From Nothophaeocryptopus gaeumannii (taxonomy: Eukaryota; Ascomycota; Dothideomycetes; Mycosphaerellales; Mycosphaerellaceae), in contig JASISA010000036.1 in the NCBI GenBank assembly GCA_031771865.1, forward strand, positions 248,001 to 312,000: DNA of 64,000 nt. The letters run 5' to 3'. The position numbers and the translations under genes were made by a program. The notes below the pieces were generated by a model. The model worked only from the letters and a program-made list of their open reading frames with translations, had not been told where the DNA came from and did not search any database. Below, piece after piece: positions 43,598-51,533 of this stretch. Within the stretch, counting starts at the first letter, position 1; every line of letters begins with the position of its first letter.

Positions 43598-44436
43598 TTA
43601 CTCCTCATCCTCCCTCCCAACGCGCTCATCGTCACTACCGAGCTCCGGAATGACGAAGTCATTATCCTCAACGCCGTTCGGTGGCATGGCGCCAGCACTT
43701 ACCATGAGCTTCTTATACTGACGCTTCAGCACAATGGGAATATACTCATCCGCACCCTTCTTCTTCATGATATCCGCCACCATCTGCCACTTCTGCTGGT
43801 TGAAACTCTCTTCGACTTCGCGCTTGGCGGAGATGAGGAGGGCGTTGTCTGAGAGGAAGTGTTAGCAAACACACCCAAACACAACATGACGGGAGGGCTG
43901 GGCAAGACAGGGGGAGACATACCTTCTTCCTTAATCACCGTAAAATTACTCTTCAACCGCGCATATCGGTTCGGCAACGTGCTCGATGCCGTCCCTTCGC
44001 CGGTGATCTCCTTCCATCTCGCTCGAATCTCTTTCCACTCGCCCCCCGCATCGCGCATATTGATGAGATCCTGATCCGCTTCATCACACTCATCAAAAGA
44101 CCGCGGGATAGTCCGCGACGCCGCAGTCTTTCCCTTCGACTTTCGAGTCTTCCTCTGACGGATGGGGATGGGCGTAGCGGTAGTAGGTGTCGCGGCGGAG
44201 AAGGTGACGTTCTTGGTTGAGGAAGAGGCGGTTGGTTTGGATTTCTTGCTGGCGGGAGTGGAGGTTGTGGTGCCGAGGGTAGATTTTCGCTTTTTCGCGG
44301 TGGAGGTGGAGGCTACGGCGCCTTTGCCGGTGGGTTTGGCGGTGAAGAACTCTTGGGTGACGTTGGCGGGTGTTTTGGTGAAGATTGATTTTTTGCCGCC
44401 GGAGACGAAGTTGAGGTTGTTGAAGTCGTCGCCCAT
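43598..44436 (-). CDS. Myb/SANT-like DNA-binding domain protein
   Basis: Exons 43923..44436 and 43598..43848 on the minus strand give 254 residues; the 74-nt intron (GTATGT, branch GCTAAC, CAG) rejoins TVIKEE-DNALLISAKREVEE. Residues 1-100 are low-complexity, Thr/Ser/Lys-rich and probably nuclear (AKKRKS, RQRKTRKSKGK). Residues about 115-215 hold a trihelix/Myb-type segment, DADQDL-like DEADQDLINMRDAGGEWKEI, ARWKEITG, TLPNRYARLKSN and then a second helical part FNQQKWQMVADIMKKKG. Such domains are common in uncharacterised Dothideomycete proteins. The C-terminus is acidic. DNA-binding function is inferred. Confidence 0.75.
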
Positions 44437-45056
44437 TGTGGGTGGCGGCGCTGCTGGTTATCTCTGGGGCAATGTCTGTGGCGGGATATGTGAGAGTGTC
44501 AGAGGCCGCGCTCCAGATGGTGCTGCACGACTGAGGTGTTGAGGTTTGGTTGATGTTGTTGTCGAGGGGGCCAAACGTTGGAGAATGGATTTTGGCTTCA
44601 GTGCGCGACGCATATCCGCGCATGTGAAGTGTTTCTATGGCAACGGCGATCAGGTGATTACCATGTGCTTCTTCAAAGGCCGCGTGAATACTCACCAATC
44701 TCAGCAGCGCGACTCTACTCCGTGCCTTCATTGCGCGACCAATGCTATTGAGAAGGCAACACGCCGTGGAGAAGCCCCCTCGGACGCGGGGACCATCACA
44801 CACAACGAAATGATGTACTGGCACCTTCACTTCATTTCTAGAAGTGGAGAACAGCTCAGACTTTCCCACTTTGCGACTCTTCGAAGCACTTTTACTGCAA
44901 CAGAAGCTCTTGTTCGAACGCTTTCTAGCCCGTACGAGGAAGTCCTGGCACGACGAAGGAAATCCTGAAGACGTTCAGAAAGTAGGCGGCTCTATAACTG
45001 GCTTATAGGACGTACGATCTCTTTTTCTGATGAAAACATCTCTATGTTATTGGCGA
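44437..45056. other. Intergenic region
   Basis: No supported gene. A 140-codon plus-strand frame here begins with TTG and looks random. Confidence 0.4.
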
Positions 45057-45899
45057 TCAGACAAGAGCCAACAGATAGTTCTGAGCTTCCTGGCTATAGG
45101 TCGCAATCTCAGCTTCATGAATTGCCTGCGCTTGAGCTCCAAGACCTCCATTGGCACAGAACTCATCGCCGGCCTGACAGTAGCTCTTGATGCGGTTGCT
45201 GTAGTTATCACTAAAGTACTTGTAGTCCGCATCGGTCCTCCTGAAAGTCCCGCTCGTGGTAGCATTGCCTCCGTCGATGGGGTAGTTGGCTACGAAGGAG
45301 GGAGAAGCGAAGAAAGCGCCTCCAGTGACTATAGTCTGTCAGATGGTACAATGGAAACGCAGCCTAAGGTTCTCGTACTGTACTGCTTGTAGGCATCAAG
45401 GTTCGGCCGCAGTTGACCGCCAATGAGCGCGGATGTCATGACCTGTCCTCCCTGGGAATAGCCTATCGATATGTTAGTCTGACAGCTTTTTTCCCCAGTG
45501 GAAACGCAGCCTACCCATCAAGATGATTCTTGGGTTCACTGTCGCCTTGCATCGGTCCACGTAGTCCTTGATGATGTTCTGGGAGTAGTCGATTCCATGT
45601 CCAATGCTGGTGAAGTAGTTCAAGCCTGGGTTAGCTGGCCAGTCAAGAGCCCTGTAGTAGGATCCCTGGCCAGCTTTGTCGACAACGGCCTGTGCGATGT
45701 TTTGCATTCCTTGCAGGTTCATGTAGTCGCTGCTATTTGCAAGTGGGTTCTGATTGTTGTCATCTGTTCCGCGAGCCGCCAAGATGAAGACGCCAGATGT
45801 GCATGGATACAATGATGCCTGGCGTGATCGAAGGTCGTCGATTGGAGAAGCAAGAGCGGTAGCGGCCAAGGTGGCCGCGACGAATGTAGTAGCTAGCAT
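45057..45899 (-). CDS. Secreted cutinase/acetylxylan-esterase family (CE5) hydrolase
   Basis: Exons 45515..45899, 45379..45462 and 45057..45328 on the minus strand give 246 residues. Introns of 52 and 50 nt rejoin IILMG-YSQGGQVM and YKQY-ITGGAFF. Residues 1-18 form a signal peptide (MLATTFVAATLAATALAS). The catalytic triad is visible: Ser131 in GYSQGG, Asp211 in CQAGDEFC and His227 in AQAIHEAE, with Cys residues placed for the family disulfides. These enzymes cut ester bonds in cutin or acetylated xylan; the exact substrate cannot be told. The two introns share a 15-base block and a second block, described under findings. Confidence 0.9.
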
Positions 45900-46900
45900 G
45901 ATTAAATCCTGTCGGTCTCTGCTGTCTCGTCGTCCGGGAGATCGACCGAGCAGGGTATTTGGGCACGGCGATGTTTTATATGTCTAAATCGACGTGCGAA
46001 CTTAGCAGCAAATGCCAGAAACGGCGACGCTCGGATTTGGCGACATCATAGATGAAAGACGCAACCTGTACGAGGTGTTGGTGGACGGCTGAAGGACGAG
46101 TAAAGATGGGAGTGAAGTAGAAGACGGGATCCAGACTGCGCGAATACAGTTCAGATGGTGTGCTGCTAGTCCATGGTGGAAGCAAGATCGTCGAGCGCTA
46201 TCCACTTCAGGATGGGATGGGTTGGGGCTTCGACTGTAGAAGCATCTTGCTCGCATATGTTGCATCTGCTTTCTGCATTGTCTCCTCAAAATATTGATGA
46301 CGGGATCCATTGGAATGCCACAGTCGGCCCATGGGTGCTTCGTGGGTTGAGAAACGCAGAGACAAAGCAGTCGCATCATGTTCCCGATTTGGTCCAGCTC
46401 GGTTCATTTCGAGCCCTAAGTTCGCCCTCAGTGTTGACCTGTTCACAGTTGCACATATTGCTCGAATGTGCTATTATTGTCTAGCACGTATTTGACAGAG
46501 ACATATTACGCGGTTGATCAAGAACGACGCGTTCGTTGGGCAAGTGCATCGGCATCGAGATACTGGCCTCATGTGTGACGGGACTTTTGTCATGACTATC
46601 TTGGCAAGGGACGCTTCAGTAGCCAGTAATGCCATTGAGACCAGAGTATTGGAAGCTTGGTTCGGCGCTGGAAACACCGTCATAATCACCCTGGACGTTC
46701 AGTGTGTTGTTGTCGTTGAAAGCATGGAGAAGTCTGAGGTTAGAGAGCTGTTACTTTCTGGCCGCTGCCAAGGCCACAATCGGCCCGAAACCCGCTGACG
46801 ACCTCCGGTTGCCTGCCGTTTGGAATATCGACATCGACATCGACATCAATGACTTCACATCGATGCTTGACATGCCGAAATTTGGTTAGCTGGAAGAGTT
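45900..46900. other. Intergenic region
   Basis: 1 kb between the divergently read esterase and DUF2011 genes. A short ATCGAC repeat lies near 46828-46848. Small open frames are present on both strands, none with a recognised motif. Confidence 0.4.
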
Positions 46901-47683
46901 ATGGAGGCCATGGAGAGAGTGGTCGACCGCTCTGAGCTGGCCTCTGAAGAAGACACGCCGCCTTCTTCACCGGACCTTGGAGCCATCAAGCCTTTGCATT
47001 TCGAATTCATCAAACCTGATGCCGTGGTGATGGGAGGGAAGGATGATGCAGACGAAGCTGAAGATGAGCTAGAGTTCCAGCTTTTCGCACCTGCAGCTGG
47101 GAAGTCTGAGGGTTCTGCCCAAGTCACCAAGATACGACTTCGATCTCCAGAGCCCAACAGTGCGGAACTCGGCTTCGTGCATCCCTTAAGAGACGACAGC
47201 TACTATTTCACCGGTACCCTCAAGGATGCCGAAAAGCTCACCTTCGAGGCTGCTGCGATATCTGGACGAGATGTCTTGGCTCATTCCCGCAGCCCATGGC
47301 CTGGTGTGGCGTGTCCGTGGAAAGTGTTGCACATGCAAGCGACAAAGCGCCAATCACAGATCTTATCAGATTCAGATGCCATGTACGCCGGACTCCCAGA
47401 CGTGATATCTGACCAAAAGCGCAAGCGACCCGGGAAGATCGCAAGAATAGCCACTCGGACCAAACTGGGCAAAGCGAAAGCAAAGCAAGACGAAAAGCAG
47501 GCAGCCGCAGAAGCCAAGGAGGCCGCCGAGCGTGAGAAAAGGACGCGGCGGAACCGGGAAAAGAAAGTCAAAAAGAAGAATCGTGAAAAGGCGAAGAAGG
47601 CTGAGTCGGGGACGGCGACTGCTCAGGACGTCGAAGATAGAGACGCCGCACACCAAGACCTTCCCGACTCTGAAGAGGGCTGA
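46901..47683 (+). CDS. DUF2011-family protein
   Basis: Single frame of 260 residues from MEAMERVVDR. The conserved part spans about residues 55-140: LEFQLFAPAAGK, VTKIRLRSPEP, GFVHPLRDDSYYFTG and a Trp-Pro region (SPWPGVACPWKVLHM). The C-terminal third is a long charged helix rich in Lys, Ala, Glu and Arg (KAKQDEKQAAAEAKEAAERE, then RKKVKKKNREK), which suggests a nuclear or nucleolar coiled coil. This pattern fits the fungal DUF2011 family, which has no established biochemical role. Confidence 0.8.
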   Translation: MEAMERVVDRSELASEEDTPPSSPDLGAIKPLHFEFIKPDAVVMGGKDDADEAEDELEFQLFAPAAGKSEGSAQVTKIRLRSPEPNSAELGFVHPLRDDSYYFTGTLKDAEKLTFEAAAISGRDVLAHSRSPWPGVACPWKVLHMQATKRQSQILSDSDAMYAGLPDVISDQKRKRPGKIARIATRTKLGKAKAKQDEKQAAAEAKEAAEREKRTRRNREKKVKKKNREKAKKAESGTATAQDVEDRDAAHQDLPDSEEG

Positions 47684-48257
47684 GGCATCACACTTCATTT
47701 CCCAATCGATTTGGATAATAAACGCTATCTTGGAAGCGCCATAAGCATTCTAGGATTCTGGGTCCGTCGACATCGAGCATCGGCGCGAGTTTGGAAAGCA
47801 CTACAGTCAGCGGAGATCCCGATGCTGCCCCACGAACCACATATCAGTCGTCAGCTTCTGAATACAGTCTCTCGGATCATGCCCCTGGAGTGGCGAATGA
47901 GAAGCTTTCATGCTTTCCATACGACGAAGGTTCACGGACTTGAGGACAGTTGAGGACACTCGAAACCATATGGCCCACCTCACCATGAATCGAAATGCTA
48001 TCGACTATGATGCTGGTCATATTGAGAAAAAGTCCGACAACAGTAATTGATTTCCTTTTTCTACGTTCATAGATCTTTGCACATCTCAACCTTCGCAGAG
48101 CACTGCACTTCCCCCGGCGGCCTTAAAGTCGAGCAACGAGGATCAAGTACGACGCTTGCGGACTGTATCCTTCGCAATCGATCGCGAATCTAACAACAAG
48201 TCCTCGTCACAATATCTCATAAGTGGCGGATCACAGGCTAGAAGCTGGCAATCAAAG
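47684..48257. other. Intergenic region
   Basis: No supported gene. The in-frame stretch 48156..48257 before the chosen Met of the next gene starts with TTG and may be untranslated, although the decayed copy shows similar sequence in the same place. Confidence 0.35.
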
Positions 48258-48872
48258 ATGGACTTGATCAGAGGCCCCCTTCGAGACCTCTTTATCGAGG
48301 AGCCAGCAAGCGAAATGACGTCGACAGTAACCGAGTGCGACTGGTGTACCGAATACAAGCACGATCGCGACTACGTCCGGCGTGATCTCGTTCCCCTTAG
48401 ATGCTTCGCACGCTTCGGACGCCGGCCAGGTCAAATCCACATTTGCAAAGCTTGCCTTGCTAGCTATCTGGCTGCTCAGATCGATATCAGGAATCCCAAA
48501 CGAGCTCCCTGCCCATGCTGTGCGAAATTCTGGAGGCCTTACCGAGTCTGCAGCAACCTTGGAACCAGCGATCTTGCGCTTGCTTGGCCGAGAAAAAAGA
48601 AGTATGGCCAGAGGCTGAAGGCTTATAAGAGAGCGAAAAGGGACTATACTCCGCCGGACTCAGACTCGCTTGTGAAGTTGATAGAACAGGGTTCCAGGAT
48701 TTCTCCTTGCTGCGGGAGGGTATTTCAAAAGACAGGTGGTTGCGATTCGATGTGGTGTGCTTGCTGTAGAAAGTCATTCAATTGCAGCCACTCTGTGACT
48801 GTGGAAGAGGCTCATAGGGAGTGGGAGAGGCGACAGCAAGCTAGGTGCAAGCATGCATTCTGGAAGCGTTGA
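48258..48872 (+). CDS. RING1/Rcat-like zinc-binding protein, copy B
   Basis: Single frame of 204 residues from MDLIRGPLRD. A RING1-like cluster lies at 27-88: CDWC, Cys49, HICKAC and CPCC. A basic linker (RKKKYGQRLKAYKRAKRD) follows. The Rcat-like part spans 148-176: ISPCCGRVFQKTGGCDSMWC then CCRKSFNC. The Cys in GGC (Cys162) aligns with the ubiquitin-carrying Cys of RBR ligases. Where copy A and the decayed copy read CPxC, this copy has SPCC, so one expected zinc ligand is Ser149. It is followed by a helix and FWKR. No IBR separates the two zinc modules. Function is unknown; the RBR relationship is inferred from Cys spacing. Confidence 0.65.
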   Translation: MDLIRGPLRDLFIEEPASEMTSTVTECDWCTEYKHDRDYVRRDLVPLRCFARFGRRPGQIHICKACLASYLAAQIDIRNPKRAPCPCCAKFWRPYRVCSNLGTSDLALAWPRKKKYGQRLKAYKRAKRDYTPPDSDSLVKLIEQGSRISPCCGRVFQKTGGCDSMWCACCRKSFNCSHSVTVEEAHREWERRQQARCKHAFWKR

Positions 48873-49518
48873 CTGGGAATGCTCTTTGACAGCGACGACA
48901 TAACGGTTGATGTACCGAAGCCCCCAGGCCTAGGCCAGGCAATTGAAGATATGGATCAATTGTTCCAAGACTTGCGGAAAGTGGCGAAAGTTCACTATGG
49001 AGCATGCACGTGGAATCTTGCCATTGAGGACAACAGAGGATGTTCTTTGTGATCTTGGAAGTCGAAAACCTTGCTGCTGGCCGGAACAAGGTGCTCTACC
49101 TGTTTAGCGCTGACCAGTAGGCTAAGAGAGGTCTGCCAGGCGGTCGATCCTGAGGACATATGAAGACTCGTTGCTCGTGTTATGGGCTCTGAATATGCTG
49201 ACAAGCAAATCTGGGTTGATTCTTGAGGACACGATGGGGTATATCTCTCGTGTCTTTCGCCCCGTAGGTCTTGTCTTCATCACACCACAACTCACGACGA
49301 GCATCACAAATAGTGTCTCAACGAAGCACCTCAAACCCCAAAGACCAAAGACCAAAGGCAGACGACACAAATTTCAAAATACACGACATGACGCAAAGAC
49401 ATACGACGTCAACCTTTTGCAATTCTGCGAGCTGCAACAATATCTGACAGCAACCGCTACGTCACAACGCCCAAGACAAATCACGAAAAGCAATTCTTCA
49501 CGCAACGCAGCATCAAAT
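48873..49518. other. Intergenic region between copies B and C
   Basis: The copy B frame stays open past its TGA for 59 codons (to 49052), with a protein-like composition (DSDDITVDVPKPPG). The rest holds no recognised gene. An open frame from 49171 leads into the decayed copy C. Confidence 0.35.
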
Positions 49519-50056
49519 ATAGGCCTCATTCGGGAGGTCGTAAAAAGCCGTTGCGCCGAAAAGTCGCTAGCCGACAAAGCGACAGAGACTGAGTGCAACT
49601 GGTGCAACGAGTTCAAGCATGATCGCGAATACCCGCAGTCGTACATCATCCCATGAAAATGCTATACATGCTTCGGATGCAGCCCAGAACGCGGCGAGAT
49701 CCACATCTGTTAGGACTGCCTATCCAATTACCTGTCGGCACAGATTGATGTCAAGCATCCAAGACAAATCACCTGCCCACGCTGTCCCAAAATCTGGAAA
49801 GGACACACCACCAGATGCGGAGTCGCTTCAGGCTCTAACAGCGCAGGACTCGAGAATCTGTCCTTGCTGTGCGAAGCCATTCCAGAAGACAAGCGGGTGA
49901 GGCGAGATGAAGTGCGGCTGCTGTCGGGAGGATTTTCTGCTTAGCAATTCCCTGACTGTGGAGGAAGCAAATGCAGACTGGGAGAAGCGACAGGCTGCTC
50001 AGAAAATTCTCGGGGGAAAGATCAAGAAAGGCAAAGTTGTCTTTTGGAAGCGGTGA
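49519..50056 (+). pseudogene. Decayed copy C of the RING1/Rcat-like family
   Basis: The sequence follows copy B: TECNWCNEFKHDREY against TECDWCTEYKHDRDY, GEIHIC against GQIHIC, ICPCCAKPFQKT against ISPCCGRVFQKT, and VFWKR at the end. It is broken in several ways: ATA at 49519-49521 where copy B has its ATG; TGA at 49654-49656; TAG at 49711-49713; loss of about 40 codons of linker with a frame change near 49795-49810; and TGA at 49898-49900 exactly where copy B has the GGC cysteine codon. The reading frame then continues to TGA at 50054-50056. The ATG-to-ATA change and two of the stops could be C-to-T or G-to-A transitions. It is not functional. Confidence 0.85.
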
Positions 50057-51533
50057 TCTGGTATTGAGATCCAAGGAAGCATGGAAAGCTCATCATACGG
50101 AGCACTAGATGGGCGAGTTACGATGGTTTGGGAGGAGTGGAGGCAGCAAATACAACAACGTTGCCCCCTGTTGCACAAGATGCATGCAATACATCAGCCA
50201 TCTTAATCCATCCTTTCTTTTCGTTGCTTTTTTTTCATAATGAAGTTTGGTGATCTCGGTCTGACTGCACTTGTGGATCTGGCCCTTTGATCCTGAATTT
50301 CACCCTCATGATCTTCTTCTTGTTCGTCACGGACTTCATCAACGTTACCTGCGGTCTTCGCAACAGCGAAGCAGGAAATGAGCTGCTCGAAGACTTTGGT
50401 ATTCGGAAGTCATGTGAGAAGGAAGGAAGGCGAAGCAGAAAGAGAAACCATATTCCTCAAGTAGTTCTCTCTACGCGTTGTCGCAGCCGCTCCTTCCAAC
50501 TATCATATGCTAAACCAAGCAAAGCGCAAAAACTTGTGATTGAAATACCCATAACTCAAGAATGGAAGGAGCAATTCGCCTGTGACTCGCTGCGCACAGA
50601 ACACAGCCACAGGTATATATACTTCGTCATGTCACCGTCTCTCTTCTTTCTTATATCGACCGAGAGATGCCGCCCCCTCAATCGGCGGACAAGAACTCGC
50701 CACGTTCTTTACTGGGTGTCTCATCAAGACATTGCAGTGGAGAGGACTCCCACACCATGACTTATCAACTCTCTGAGGAAACGCGATATTGGTGGAGGTT
50801 TCAGCAGTGCCGGATGAGGAGTGCATCTCAATCAATACACGATGGGCTTCCTTTCCCACTTACAGTATTAGCAGAGGAAGGAGCGACGTTGCGCCGGCGC
50901 ACAGACCATGTGGCGAGGTATATATACCTCTTCGTGTCATTCTTTCTTCCTCTTTCTTACATCAACATTCTCTCCACGCATCATTCCGGTGGCGCAAACA
51001 AAAGAGAACGCCCAGAGACGGCTTCTCATAATTGCAGTGTCGAGACGTAGCAGCGGAGCGGACTCAATTTTAACAAGTGGGGATTGGCGCATACATCCAT
51101 CTCTTCAGATATCTGGGTCCACGGGGTCGTTGAAGTACGCCAGGCGCAATGTGGAGGGATGTGAGAGGTGTGAGACGAAATGCGACCAAAGTGAAGACAG
51201 TGCGGGTCTAGCAAGTATTCTCATTGCTATGCCATTCCAATATCATCAGTGGGAGGGCCTCATTCAACCCATCGTTGCGTACATTGGCTTAGGAAGACGT
51301 TGTGCCGTGTTATCCCAACTGATTCCCTCGCGTGCTGAATCCTGCGACGCCTTCTTGCTTCCACCCTCGACCCTCATTCGACTGTCTCATGCTCTTCCCC
51401 GACACGTCGCAACAATCCAAACCGTCATCTCGTGAAGAAATGCAGCAAGCGGCGTAGCGTATCAACCGCGTTGAAACATATTTCCTGCCATCACAAAAAG
51501 GTAAGCCCACATGTTCAGTCATATACAAAAGAT
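50057..51533. other. Intergenic region with direct repeat
   Basis: About 1.5 kb. A 157-codon frame (50287..50760) has a hydrophobic start but no recognised family and overlaps the direct repeat, so it is not called. The part near 51500 is the SPT20 3' flank. Confidence 0.4.
50591..51045. repeat. Diverged direct repeat, two copies of about 150 bases
   Basis: Copy 1 (50591..50745) and copy 2 (50895..51045) share, in order, GCGCACAGA, AGGTATATATAC, TTCGT[C/G]..GTCA, a CTTCTTTCTTA-like run, and ATTGCAGTG followed by GAGA. The distance from the TATATATA block to ATTGCAGTG is about 119 in copy 1 and 114 in copy 2. TATA-like blocks suggest a duplicated promoter piece. Confidence 0.55.

Noticed and set aside
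44093..44869. 258-codon minus-strand frame overlapping the Myb-like gene
   Set aside because: It is the Myb-like gene's low-complexity coding sequence read in another frame; the Myb frame has better motifs and a good intron.
50287..50760. 157-codon plus-strand frame with a hydrophobic start
   Set aside because: It runs into the TATA-containing direct repeat and has no recognised domain, so it is more likely chance.
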